From the NCBI GenBank assembly GCA_009711705.1, contig VENG01000020.1:30710-94709 (forward strand): a DNA stretch of 64,000 nucleotides, in the 5' to 3' direction. The position numbers were made by a program, and so were the translations under genes. Source of the stretch: Bacillota bacterium. Its GTDB lineage: Bacteria; Bacillota; Desulfotomaculia; Desulfotomaculales; VENG01. Shown here one piece after another: positions 34,703 through 43,640 of the stretch. The notes below the pieces were generated by a model. That model had not been told where the DNA came from. It ran no database searches and saw nothing but the letters and a program-made list of their open reading frames with translations. The stretch's first letter is position 1. Every line of letters starts with the position of its first letter.

Positions 34703-36142
34703 ATGAAGGACATATTAGGAGCAAAAAAAACAGTACCTCTGGTTATAGCCATATTCATTTTAAGCTTTATTACTTTATTTCTTATTGTAGAATTTCGGTT
34801 TTTAAACCAGACCATCCAGGAATATGAGGCAGGGATCCAGAAGATAGCCGTCAATAAAACCAACGGTTTTATTGACGAACTCAAGCTATTTACCGAAAAT
34901 TGGGCCCAAAAGATAGAACTACAAAAAAACACCGCCGCTATCAAAAATATTGCTGACTCAGATAACAGAATTAGCAATGTATACCTGCTTGACAGCCGTG
35001 GTTACGTAATCAAGGCACTTAACGGTAAAGAAAATTATCGTTTTACCAACAAAGATTTAGTCAAACAAACGCAACAAAGTAACAAGTCCTACATATCCAC
35101 CGGCAGTACGGCTAATACTACCGGCCATTTGCTTGTGTCAGCCCCGCTCAGCATAGAAGAAAAAGAGGTTTCTTTAATTATAGAGTTTTCCATTAACCAA
35201 TTTAAACAAGAAATCTTTCAAGAATTTTTACAGCCCAATTATAAGGTAGCCCTGTTTGACAATGCAGGTAGAGCATTAGTGTGGCCTTTTGACTCCAACG
35301 AACTGGGCAGGTTTCATCCCCAAAACGTAAAGAAATTTACCAGTGGTGATATAAAATATACAATCAAAAAAACCGCTATCGCGGGAACGTCGCTGCAGCT
35401 ATTCTTTTTTGCCAAAGATAACAACTTTGACACTTACCGCATAGTAACCATAATGTTCCTTTTATTTGCGCTTTACTTTTGTATTTATCAGTTCTTAGTA
35501 GAATTCTGGCAGGCTAACAGTGCCAAATCCTACTTTGACAACATAGATTTTGACATTCTCAATCACCTAAAAGAGGGCATCATGATTACTAATAAATTTA
35601 ATAGAATCATCTTTGCCAATAAAGCTGCACACGATTTCTTTCCGGAAAAAGAAATTACCTTTAAAAAGACAAATCTAAAAGAAATATTAGGACATGTTGG
35701 GGCAAGCAATAAAAAATTCACTCTCAAGAAATCAGATAAATCCTTAGAAATAATACGCTCCCCTATCTTCAAAAACGGCAAAATACTGGGATCACTGGCT
35801 GTAATCAGTGAGAGCGTGGCCAAAGAACGATTATGCGCTCTTATGTTTTCCAAACTAATAGAAATTCTGGAGGACGGCGTAATATTTGTCACCCAAGAAA
35901 ATAAAATCGATACCGCCAACATGATGGCCCAATACTATTTGGGCAAAGTAGAAAAAGGGATGAATATAAACGACATTAACTCGGAACTAGCCGCATCAAT
36001 CCAAGAACACAACGGAGCTTCTGTCCGGAGAATTACACTGCCTGCAATTAACCTTGTTTGTGAAATTATACCTGTTTACAATGAATCCGGCATGCAGGCA
36101 GGCACACTGGTCTTTTTGAAAAACCCTAGTAAATTGGAGTGA
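34703..36142 (+). CDS. Membrane PAS sensor protein without output domain
   Basis: A 479-residue protein. A helix at residues 10-30, a Cache-like extracytoplasmic region (about 31-240; VYLLDSRGYVIKAL and KVALFDNAGRALVWPFD strands), and a second helix (about 246-265) come first. A cytoplasmic part with one or two PAS domains (GIMITNKFNRIIFANKAAHDFFPE and DGVIFVTQENKIDTANMMAQYYLG) runs to the end. No kinase, GGDEF, sigma-54 or methyl-accepting domain follows. It may be an accessory sensor for the two-component pair upstream. GGGAGG ribosome-binding site; overlaps the next gene by four bases. Confidence 0.8.
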   Translation: MKDILGAKKTVPLVIAIFILSFITLFLIVEFRFLNQTIQEYEAGIQKIAVNKTNGFIDELKLFTENWAQKIELQKNTAAIKNIADSDNRISNVYLLDSRGYVIKALNGKENYRFTNKDLVKQTQQSNKSYISTGSTANTTGHLLVSAPLSIEEKEVSLIIEFSINQFKQEIFQEFLQPNYKVALFDNAGRALVWPFDSNELGRFHPQNVKKFTSGDIKYTIKKTAIAGTSLQLFFFAKDNNFDTYRIVTIMFLLFALYFCIYQFLVEFWQANSAKSYFDNIDFDILNHLKEGIMITNKFNRIIFANKAAHDFFPEKEITFKKTNLKEILGHVGASNKKFTLKKSDKSLEIIRSPIFKNGKILGSLAVISESVAKERLCALMFSKLIEILEDGVIFVTQENKIDTANMMAQYYLGKVEKGMNINDINSELAASIQEHNGASVRRITLPAINLVCEIIPVYNESGMQAGTLVFLKNPSKLE

Positions 36143-36654
36143 ATCCGTTGCGCGATTTAATGAAGGAGGGGTTTAAACTGTTCCAAAAAATATTGCTGCT
36201 GGCTAATGGTTATCCCAACCTTGAGCAATCACAGAAAGCCGCTTTTTCTCTAGCCCAAAACGGACGCCGGGAAATAATCGCCTTATATATCATTAACAGC
36301 GCCTGGGATGATATTTTGGGTGATGAATGGATCAGTGATGGGAAAACGCTTAAAGAATTTCACATTTATTTCGAAGCAGGATTAAAGAGAAAAGCAGAGA
36401 CCTCCTTAGAGGATATAAGGAGTAAAGGAACTGTAAATAACATTAAAGTACACGGTACAATCCAAAGGGGAAACCCGGAAAAATTAATTCTTTCGGCCTG
36501 TGCAAGGCTTGGCACGGAAGGGGTCTTCATCTTACCGCTCCTACCTAAAAGTGCCGACGAAAGAATAAGGGTTAACGCCAAGAAACTGATAAATAAAACC
36601 TCCTGCCCCATACTTTTGGTGCCGGAGTTAAAAAAGCACCAGGATAATAATTAG
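36139..36654 (+). CDS. UspA-like universal stress protein 2
   Basis: About 171 residues, with the Usp-like opening KLFQKILLLANGYPNLEQSQKAA and closing CPILLVPELK. The middle is divergent and the ATP-binding loop is not evident. The start is uncertain: GTG 36139 overlaps the upstream stop, while TTG 36148 sits eight bases behind GGAG. It is translationally coupled to the PAS sensor, which makes sensor plus Usp a likely functional pair. Its 3' end overlaps a small gene on the opposite strand. Confidence 0.75.
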   Translation: MNPLRDLMKEGFKLFQKILLLANGYPNLEQSQKAAFSLAQNGRREIIALYIINSAWDDILGDEWISDGKTLKEFHIYFEAGLKRKAETSLEDIRSKGTVNNIKVHGTIQRGNPEKLILSACARLGTEGVFILPLLPKSADERIRVNAKKLINKTSCPILLVPELKKHQDNN

Positions 36655-36771
36655 TATCAGGGCAGACAGAGCAAGTGCAGCATAATCCTCCAACCGCTCT
36701 GTTTCAAACAAGGAATGCTGCCCCCGGTCATCCATTTCTTCCGCATCTTCATGAAATTTCTTTTTGTCCAT
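36628..36771 (-). CDS. Small membrane protein paired with YeiH 2
   Basis: A 47-residue gene: ATG at 36771 with GAGGAGGG upstream, TAA at 36630-36628. The product begins MDKKKFHEDAEEMDDRGQHS, then ERLEDYAALALSALILIIILVLF, a single membrane helix. The ER-x-ED-x-x-A motif matches the small protein beside YeiH 1. It lies 32 bases downstream of YeiH 2 in the same operon. Its last 27 bases are antisense to the Usp 2 gene, so the two convergent transcripts overlap. Confidence 0.72.
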   Translation of the reverse strand: MDKKKFHEDAEEMDDRGQHSLFETERLEDYAALALSALILIIILVLF

Positions 36772-36803
36772 GTAAACAGTTTCCCTCCTCTCCCAACAAC
36801 CAC

Positions 36804-37919
36804 CTAAGGTGTTTCCGAAATAAATAACAGCACTACAATCAATGCTCCGATGGCCTTTACCACAGCGGCTATAGAACCGACCACAAATGGTTTTCCGCCT
36901 GCTCTGCGCAATTCCGTTATAGATATCTGCATTCCTAGGCCGGCCAGGCCAATGGCAAAAAACCAGCTATAAAGATTGCGGACAAACAACAATTCGTCTG
37001 ACACCGGCGAAGTATCCCCGAATAAACCAAAAGTGGTGAGAAAAACCATAATCAAAAAGCCTATTACAAATACAGGAAACTTACTCCAAAGGCTGGTATT
37101 CAAATGATAATCTTCATCCTCTTCTGTTCCCCGTGAATTATAAACGGCCAGCAAAAGAACAATAAAAGGCAAAAATATAACTCTTACAATATTATAGATT
37201 TCGCCGGTTTTAAGGCTGACAGATGCCTGACCTATGGTTCCTGGATCAAAAACCAGTGAGGCAGCTAAAACCTGTCCTGAATTCAAAATGCCGGTACCGG
37301 CCCAAACGCCGAACTGGTGCGGGCTAAGACCGATAAGTGTACCTATGGTGGGAAAAGTAAGCAAAAAAATTAAGCCCAGCGAAAGAATAGTAGCAATAGA
37401 ATAAGCAACATCTGATGTTTTTGCCCTAACAGCGGGTGCTACAGCAACAAGAGCCGAAACACCACAGACTGCCGTACCTGCAGCCAAAACTGAAACCGAA
37501 GCCAAGCTCATACCCTTTTTTTGTCCCAGGTAAAGGGTTAAAGATAATGTTAAAAATACAAAGATTAAAATAATAAAAATAGCTTTCATCCCTAAACTGG
37601 CAAGGTCCACAATGCTATACAATGAACCAAGCAAAACAACCCCCACTTTTATGAACAGGCGAGAAGTTTTTACACCGGTTACAGCCCATTCAGGAATACC
37701 AACAGTATTCCTGATCAACATGCCCAGGAAAATGGAAATAAGCACATAGTTCAAGTGCAACACATCCACGAGGATTTTACTTAAAAAGGCATTTTCCCTG
37801 AAATAAGTCTCTAAGCCATGCCACTGGGGAAAGCCTAAATCAGCCCCACCCCTGGCAAATACAGCAATGGACAGCATCAGCAAAATGCCGGGAACAATTT
37901 TTAATGGTTGATTTAACAC
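36804..37919 (-). CDS. YeiH-family putative sulfate exporter 2
   Basis: A 371-residue paralogue of the protein at 30742-31917, with the same landmarks (GMLIRNTVGIPEWAV, VLAAGTAVCGVSALVAVAPAVRAK, GLGMQISITELRRAGGKPFVVG) and about ten helices. GTG start after GGAGAGG. It is followed by a small partner gene, the reverse of the order at YeiH 1. Two copies with different partners suggest different anions or opposite physiological conditions. It is convergent with the sensor/Usp genes. Confidence 0.9.
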   Translation of the reverse strand: MLNQPLKIVPGILLMLSIAVFARGGADLGFPQWHGLETYFRENAFLSKILVDVLHLNYVLISIFLGMLIRNTVGIPEWAVTGVKTSRLFIKVGVVLLGSLYSIVDLASLGMKAIFIILIFVFLTLSLTLYLGQKKGMSLASVSVLAAGTAVCGVSALVAVAPAVRAKTSDVAYSIATILSLGLIFLLTFPTIGTLIGLSPHQFGVWAGTGILNSGQVLAASLVFDPGTIGQASVSLKTGEIYNIVRVIFLPFIVLLLAVYNSRGTEEDEDYHLNTSLWSKFPVFVIGFLIMVFLTTFGLFGDTSPVSDELLFVRNLYSWFFAIGLAGLGMQISITELRRAGGKPFVVGSIAAVVKAIGALIVVLLFISETP

Positions 37920-37999
37920 GCTTTACCTCTCCGAATTAAAATCTGACCTCTTACTAGTATCTTGTCATATAATATCAAAAAGTTACCTGACCATTAAAC

Positions 38000-38167
38000 C
38001 TAACTTCCCCATTTTCGGATAAATTCCCACAATTCCTTCTCCTCTTCTTCTTCATCAATTTCCGGCCTACCTTTCTCATCTTTGCTATATTCCATAATGG
38101 GATGTGTCGGCGGATAACCTTTGGTACCGCCAAGTAGTAATAAGAGAATGGCTATAAAACGTTTCAT
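38000..38167 (-). CDS. Small secreted or anchored acidic protein, 55 residues
   Basis: ATG at 38167 behind AAAGGGGAG. The product starts MKRFIAILLLLLGGTKGYPP, a short signal-like hydrophobic helix, followed by a strongly acidic tail with a run of Glu and a closing ELWEFIRKWGS. No cleavage site or lipobox is clear. It precedes the YeiH 2 gene by 80 bases on the same strand and could belong to that operon. Family unknown. Confidence 0.65.
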   Translation of the reverse strand: MKRFIAILLLLLGGTKGYPPTHPIMEYSKDEKGRPEIDEEEEEKELWEFIRKWGS

Positions 38168-38440
38168 AATGGCTCCCCTTTCAACCTTTATTAATAGTTT
38201 CTACATATAAACATCGGTTTCCTCGCGAACGAGCATCAATGAGATTAAAGTTAATTTAAATTTTTTGTATCATGTATTTAATTGAATGCATACATTAGTC
38301 AAAGGTAAAAGTGTAATTATTTGTCTAATTTTACGTGTTCAACCTATAGGAAGTGTTTTGCCTTCGGGTTGTGTCAGAATAAGTAAAAAAAGAATATGAT
38401 GTACCAATTTTGTGTTCAGCTTAATCCCAGGGGAGATGAT

Positions 38441-39430
38441 ATGTTAATGAGCTATTGGAAATATAAAAATGTATTTATTACTGGATGCACAGGTCTGCTG
38501 GGCAGTCATTTAACTGAACAGCTTACAAAGCAAGGTGCAAATGTTGTCGGTCTGGTACGTGATTATGTTCCCAAATCCAGGGTTTTTAGCGAAGAATTAA
38601 ACAATAACATGATAATTGTGCGTGGAAATATTGAGGATTACAATCTTTTAGCAAGAGCCATTAATGAATATGAGATTGACACGGTGTTTCACCTGGCAGC
38701 ACAGACTATTGTGAGCATTGCTAATAAAAACCCCTTATCTACCTTTGAATCAAATATAAAGGGAACTTGGAATGTATTAGACGCGTGCCGCCAAAATAGC
38801 GGGGTGAAAAGAATAGTTATCGCATCCAGTGACAAAGCATACGGTGACCAGGAAGTCCTTCCTTATATTGAGGAAACATCCTTACAGGGAAAACATCCCT
38901 ATGATGTCTCCAAAAGCTGTTCCGACTTAATTGCTCATACCTATTACTATACCTATAGATTACCGGTATGTATCACCCGCTGCGGCAATTTTTACGGGGC
39001 AGGCGACTTAAACTTTAACCGTCTGGTACCGGGTACCATCCGGTCGGCCCTGCACGGCGAATCACCGGTTATACGCAGTGACGGTTCGTTTATCAGGGAT
39101 TATTTCTACGTAAAAGATGGGGCTGAAGCATATATGCTTCTGGCCCAAAAGATGGATGACTTGCCAATACACGGCGAGGCTTTTAATTTCAGTAATGAAC
39201 TGCAAATCACGGTATTTGAACTAGTAAGAAAAATTCTATCTTTAATGAACTGCTCACATTTAAAGCCAATTATTAAAAATGAAGTTACTGAAGAAATAAG
39301 ACATCAATATCTAAGTACAGAAAAAGCCAAGCATATTCTTGGATGGCAGCCTACATACTCGCTGGATCAGGCTTTGAAAGAAACTATTGAATGGTATAAA
39401 CACCTACTTGATATGAGCAAATCTTGTTAA
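38441..39430 (+). CDS. rfbG: CDP-glucose 4,6-dehydratase-like epimerase/dehydratase
   Basis: A 329-residue short-chain dehydrogenase/reductase, starting at ATG 38441 six bases after AGGGGAG. NAD motif [11 protein letters not shown], active-site YDVSK (Tyr/Lys pair) and the substrate-pocket [20 protein letters not shown] are present. It converts CDP-glucose to CDP-4-keto-6-deoxyglucose; the CDP specificity is inferred from the cytidylyltransferase and RfbH genes directly downstream. A CATACATTA box, like the -10 of sporulation sigma E, lies at 38289-38297, about 145 bases upstream. Confidence 0.88.
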   Translation: MLMSYWKYKNVFITGCTGLLGSHLTEQLTKQGANVVGLVRDYVPKSRVFSEELNNNMIIVRGNIEDYNLLARAINEYEIDTVFHLAAQTIVSIANKNPLSTFESNIKGTWNVLDACRQNSGVKRIVIASSDKAYGDQEVLPYIEETSLQGKHPYDVSKSCSDLIAHTYYYTYRLPVCITRCGNFYGAGDLNFNRLVPGTIRSALHGESPVIRSDGSFIRDYFYVKDGAEAYMLLAQKMDDLPIHGEAFNFSNELQITVFELVRKILSLMNCSHLKPIIKNEVTEEIRHQYLSTEKAKHILGWQPTYSLDQALKETIEWYKHLLDMSKSC

Positions 39431-39517
39431 GAAAGATCTTAATTATTTATCGGGATAAAGTTTTTCCCTCTGAAACGATCTTGAATAATATATTCCAAAC
39501 CGAAAGGGGTAGCACTA

Positions 39518-40291
39518 GTGAGGCCTAAAGTAGTTATTCTTTGCGGGGGGAAGGGCACGCGTCTAAGGGAAGAGACGGAAAGTAAGCCCAAGCCACTTGT
39601 TACTGTAGGCGAAATGCCTATTTTATGGCATATAATGAAGCATTATTCCTATTACGGTTTTAATGACTTTATCTTATGCCTGGGCTATAAAGGAGAGCTT
39701 ATTAAAGAATACTTTTTAAACTATAAATTTCGCCGGTGGGATATAAAATTAAATTTGAAAGACGGCATAAAATATTTTTTGCAGGATAACAAATTGGAAA
39801 ATTGGAACATTTATTTTGTCGATACCGGTTTGGAGACTAATACCGGGGGTCGTATTAAAAAGATTGCAAAATATATTGAAGAAGATTATTTCTTTTTAAC
39901 TTATGGAGACGGAGTTTCTAACATTAACCTTCAAGAACTGGAAGACTTTTTTCTGAAAAAGGGTAAAATCGGAGTTATAACAGGGGTGAAACCAGAATCA
40001 AAATATGGGGAAATCCTTGTAGATTCCGGCGATATTATTGCTGAATTTAATGAAAAACCTTTGCTTAATAATCATATCAACGGTGGCTTTTGCGTATTCA
40101 ATAAAGAGATATTCAACTATATGAACGAAAATTCAATTCTTGAAAAAGAAGTGTTTAGGAATTTAGCTAGAGATAAAGAACTGGCTTTATATAAACATGA
40201 AGGATTCTGGAAATGCATGGATACGTACAAAGATTGTAAAGAGCTAAATAAAATGTGGCATAGTGATAATCCCCCGTGGCAGGTGTTTTAG
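39518..40291 (+). CDS. rfbF: Glucose-1-phosphate cytidylyltransferase
   Basis: A 257-residue nucleotidyltransferase making CDP-glucose from CTP and glucose-1-phosphate. Landmarks are VVILCGGKGTRLREETESKPKP at the N-terminus, the DTGLETNTGGRIKK segment, YGDGVSNIN (metal-binding Asp) and the C-terminal EGFWKCMDTYKD. GTG start behind AAAGGGG. It supplies the substrate of the dehydratase encoded upstream. Confidence 0.95.
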   Translation: MRPKVVILCGGKGTRLREETESKPKPLVTVGEMPILWHIMKHYSYYGFNDFILCLGYKGELIKEYFLNYKFRRWDIKLNLKDGIKYFLQDNKLENWNIYFVDTGLETNTGGRIKKIAKYIEEDYFFLTYGDGVSNINLQELEDFFLKKGKIGVITGVKPESKYGEILVDSGDIIAEFNEKPLLNNHINGGFCVFNKEIFNYMNENSILEKEVFRNLARDKELALYKHEGFWKCMDTYKDCKELNKMWHSDNPPWQVF

Positions 40292-40312
40292 TTTTTTTAG
40301 GGGAGGAACAAG

Positions 40313-41893
40313 ATGGCGTATAAAGTTGGGGACATACTAAAAGTAGAAAATAAATGCTTTTTGGTGGCATCACTTGGGAATAACGAATATTATGTTTGGT
40401 CAATGATAAATTCTAATTCAAAAGAGGCATCCTATGTTTTAGAGGCAAGGGATTATATTCCTACAAATGAAAGTAAGAAACTCCCTTTAGGCATCGATCT
40501 GAATTACCAACTTAAAGTTAATAGCAATAGTGTTCAGGGTAAGTTGGGAGAAGCCAACAGGTCTTGCCTGGAAAAACTTTGGCGACGCGATTTTTCCAAG
40601 CGGGCAAAGGAATTCTATAATTTGTTTCATTCTCCTAAGCTTTTTATACCGGGGCATAGCTGGATATCCTGCTCCGGCAAGGCCTATGATGGACAGGAAA
40701 TGTCTAACTTAATCGATGCATCCCTAGATTTTTGGTTAACCAACGGTAGATACGCGTCCTTACTCGAAGAAAAACTGGTAGCATTTCTCGGTGCCAAGTA
40801 CTGCCTATTGACAACTTCCGGGTCTTCGGCCAACTTGCTGGCCGTATCCGCCCTTACTTCACCCAAACTTGGCCGGCGGCAGCTTAAACCCGGCGACGAA
40901 GTAATTACAGTCGCTGCCGGTTTCCCTACCACTATTACTCCCATTATTCAAAACCGGCTGGTACCGGTTTTTGTGGATGTTGATCTGGATACATATAATG
41001 TTAACGTTGAACAATTGGAGACCGCTGTCAGTGAAAAAACAAGGGCCATCATACTGGCCCATACCCTGGGTAACCCTTTTAATCTTGATGCTGTTACCAA
41101 AATCGCCCGTAAATATAATCTCTGGCTTATCGAAGATAACTGTGATGCTTTAGGTTCCACCTATAAAGCAAAGTACACCGGTACGTTCGGGGACCTGGCA
41201 ACTTTAAGCTTTTACCCCGCCCACCACATTACCACAGGTGAAGGCGGCGCGGTAATTACCGGCGACCCTCTGTTAAAAAATATAGTAGAATCATTCCGGG
41301 ATTGGGGAAGAGACTGTTGGTGCCCACCGGGACACGACAATACCTGCAAGCGACGCTTTCAGCGGCAGCTGGGCTCCCTCCCTTTCGGATATGATCACAA
41401 ATATACTTATTCTCACCTTGGATATAACCTAAAATTAACGGATATGCAGGCAGCCATTGGAGTGGCCCAGATGGAGAAATTACCGGAGTTTATTCTTTCC
41501 CGAAAACGGAACTTTCAACTCCTATATGAAGGGTTGCGTGAATACCGGGATTTATTTATTCTCCCAAGAGCTACAGAACACGCCGACCCCAGCTGGTTTG
41601 GTTTTTTGCTTACCCAGCGACCGGAAGCACCCTTTACTAGGCAACAGTTGATCAATCACTTGGAAAAACACCGTATCAGGACAAGGCTTCTCTTTGCCGG
41701 CAATATTACCCGGCAGCCAGCTTTTCAAGGGGTAGAATACAAGGTGGCAGGAGAGCTGAAGAACACCAATATTATTATGAACAAAACCTTCTGGATCGGC
41801 CTGTATCCCGGATTGGGTAAAGATGAAATCCGGTACATTCTAGATACATTTAATGACTTTATTTTGAGAGTTTCACCGGAGGAGGATAAGTAA
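40313..41893 (+). CDS. rfbH: CDP-4-keto-6-deoxyglucose 3-dehydrase (E1) with N-terminal extension
   Basis: A 526-residue PLP/[2Fe-2S] enzyme of the DegT family that removes the C-3 hydroxyl, the committing step to 3,6-dideoxy sugars. The active-site Lys of aminotransferases is His304 in SFYPAHHITTGEGG, as in E1. The cluster Cys residues show the exact E1 spacing C277-x57-C335-x-C337-x7-C345. Residues 1 to about 85 are an extension not found in the usual proteins of about 437 residues; this part looks like a small beta-barrel (YKVGDILKVENKCFLVAS). The E3 reductase partner (RfbI) is not encoded in the window. Confidence 0.94.
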   Translation: MAYKVGDILKVENKCFLVASLGNNEYYVWSMINSNSKEASYVLEARDYIPTNESKKLPLGIDLNYQLKVNSNSVQGKLGEANRSCLEKLWRRDFSKRAKEFYNLFHSPKLFIPGHSWISCSGKAYDGQEMSNLIDASLDFWLTNGRYASLLEEKLVAFLGAKYCLLTTSGSSANLLAVSALTSPKLGRRQLKPGDEVITVAAGFPTTITPIIQNRLVPVFVDVDLDTYNVNVEQLETAVSEKTRAIILAHTLGNPFNLDAVTKIARKYNLWLIEDNCDALGSTYKAKYTGTFGDLATLSFYPAHHITTGEGGAVITGDPLLKNIVESFRDWGRDCWCPPGHDNTCKRRFQRQLGSLPFGYDHKYTYSHLGYNLKLTDMQAAIGVAQMEKLPEFILSRKRNFQLLYEGLREYRDLFILPRATEHADPSWFGFLLTQRPEAPFTRQQLINHLEKHRIRTRLLFAGNITRQPAFQGVEYKVAGELKNTNIIMNKTFWIGLYPGLGKDEIRYILDTFNDFILRVSPEEDK

Positions 41894-42249
41894 TGTCATT
41901 GCCTTGCCGGCTTGTTGATATTGAAAAATTACTAAAGCAGGGAGAAAAACCAAAACCGGGTGATATGTGGTTTGCACCGTGGATAGGTAATGATCACAGT
42001 GATTTGTCTCCGGAATACAAGTTTAATTGGAGAGGAAAGAGGCCTCCTCTTTTTGTCACACTGCCTAATGGCCGCATCTGGTGTGTTGATTTTACATCTT
42101 CGGAAAAGTACCGCAGCTGGATAGTTAGAGGTGTGCCGCCCCAAATTAGTGTATATCCATCTGTCAACAGCCCCGGAGGCAAAGGTTATCACGGTTTGTT
42201 GATTTGCGGTTTTTTTTGTGACGATTTGGAAGGGCGTACTAATGATTAA
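41893..42249 (+). CDS. Uncharacterised 118-residue protein
   Basis: The start ATG shares a base with the upstream rfbH stop, so the genes are coupled. The product is rich in aromatics (PGDMWFAPWIGND, GRIWCVDFTSSEKYRSW) and appears to be a compact beta-rich soluble domain. I do not recognise it. Position in the sugar operon suggests a role in surface glycan synthesis or in a glycosylated structure. Confidence 0.7.
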   Translation: MSLPCRLVDIEKLLKQGEKPKPGDMWFAPWIGNDHSDLSPEYKFNWRGKRPPLFVTLPNGRIWCVDFTSSEKYRSWIVRGVPPQISVYPSVNSPGGKGYHGLLICGFFCDDLEGRTND

Positions 42250-42281
42250 TTGTTTTATTTCAATTTCATAGGGGGTAAATC

Positions 42282-42638
42282 ATGGATAATAATTTTATTA
42301 AAAGAACCGGCGAGCCGCCTTTATGCGCAGCACCTGATGAAGTCCAGCATGCCATTATAGGATTGCCATTTAGTGTTGATATAGTAGCTTCTGATCCGGA
42401 CGGCCAGGTTACCGGGATTGAGGCTGTAAATCTACCGCAGTGGGCGTCACTTAACATTATCACTGATCTGCCCGCACCGGATGCCGTTGCCCGCATTTCC
42501 GGTTTACCGGCGGAAAATGATATAGGTCTTTATGATATGTCAATTGCTGTCGTTGATAATGATGGTAATAAGGATACCGGCCTCCTTAAGATAAAAGTCG
42601 AAGAAGGTTATGATGATGATCAGCCGGGGGTATTGTAA
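42282..42638 (+). CDS. Ig/cadherin-like domain protein, 118 residues
   Basis: A single putative immunoglobulin-like beta-sandwich: PFSVDIVASDPDGQVTGIEAVNLPQWASL...ISGLPAENDIGLYDMSIAVVDNDGN is typical of He_PIG/cadherin-like repeats. There is no signal peptide, which is odd for such domains but matches other signal-less surface proteins further along. ATG after a GGGGG site. It may be a component of, or acceptor for, the glycan made by neighbouring genes. Confidence 0.72.
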   Translation: MDNNFIKRTGEPPLCAAPDEVQHAIIGLPFSVDIVASDPDGQVTGIEAVNLPQWASLNIITDLPAPDAVARISGLPAENDIGLYDMSIAVVDNDGNKDTGLLKIKVEEGYDDDQPGVL

Positions 42639-42677
42639 GCAGGTGTTCCGCAATCAAATTTCCAGGGGTGAAGTACA

Positions 42678-43625
42678 ATGAAGTTTTGTCTACTGAGTAC
42701 CGAGCCAGATCATCCGGAAAAAAACCATATTAATAATTGGGCCACAATCATGGGTGGGACGATATATAACGGGCCTTTCTGTGATCAGGAGAATAACGAA
42801 ATTGATTACGATTATTTTGACCGGTTTGACCTAATCATGGTAGCCCTCAGGCAAGAGCTTATAGATACGGCCATTAATGTTACGCAGAGGTCAAAAGCAA
42901 AAACCGTGATTTTCCTTGATCGTGAGGTTGATTACTATACCACCCATACTCTCCGTGATTTGCAAGCAAAGATGGTGGAGCTTTTAAATATCGCTGATGC
43001 CGTGGCAGTAATTCACGATGAAAGCATAGAGCTTTTCGAGACACTGACCTGCAGGCCTGTGGGCCTGGTAGGTTTGCCCTTTCCACTGGAAAGGGTGCGG
43101 CGGCTGTGTCCGCCTGTTCAAAAGCAGCCGGAAATTGAACTGGGCAGCGTTAGTGGCCGGAATGCGCTGTTTAACCTGACAGCCATGGCGGAAATTGGAA
43201 TGCCGTGTGTGGTAGATATGCAGGACCAGTTGGAAATGAACTATTTCCAGCCGATAAGAAAATATGTGCCGTTTCCGCCGATCAGATTCAGGCAAAACAG
43301 TTCGGGCTGGGATTACTATATGACCCAGGCTAATTATTCCCTTCTGGGCCTGCACCTGGACTGCCGTTATGCCTGGGGCAGGCTGCCCGTTGAATGTGCT
43401 GCCCTGAGGATGCCGTGTGTGGCTCCCCCTTCTTTATTTACCCAAAAAATATTATTTCCCGATTTGTGCGTGACTCATCATGACATCCAGGGGGCGGTTA
43501 CGCTGGTGAACAGACTGGTATCCAACGCCAAGTTTTATGAAGAAGCTGTTTCCTACGCCGAATCACAACTGAAATTTTTCAGTTATGAGGAAACCAAGAA
43601 GAGGCTGTTTAACCTTATCAGCTAA
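42678..43625 (+). CDS. Glycosyltransferase-like protein, paralogue 1
   Basis: A 315-residue protein without close match in memory; the C-terminal third resembles the end of GT-B glycosyltransferases (LLGLHLDCRYAWGRLPVECAALRMPCVAPPSLFTQ, then CVTHHDIQGAVTLVNRLVSNAKFY). The N-terminus describes a protein that ignores nucleotide-binding P-loops. It is followed after 15 bases by a paralogue of about half-identical sequence. Likely a glycosyltransferase or glycan-modifying protein of the surface-sugar operon. Confidence 0.68.
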   Translation: MKFCLLSTEPDHPEKNHINNWATIMGGTIYNGPFCDQENNEIDYDYFDRFDLIMVALRQELIDTAINVTQRSKAKTVIFLDREVDYYTTHTLRDLQAKMVELLNIADAVAVIHDESIELFETLTCRPVGLVGLPFPLERVRRLCPPVQKQPEIELGSVSGRNALFNLTAMAEIGMPCVVDMQDQLEMNYFQPIRKYVPFPPIRFRQNSSGWDYYMTQANYSLLGLHLDCRYAWGRLPVECAALRMPCVAPPSLFTQKILFPDLCVTHHDIQGAVTLVNRLVSNAKFYEEAVSYAESQLKFFSYEETKKRLFNLIS

Positions 43626-43640
43626 CGAGGTGATCCAATT

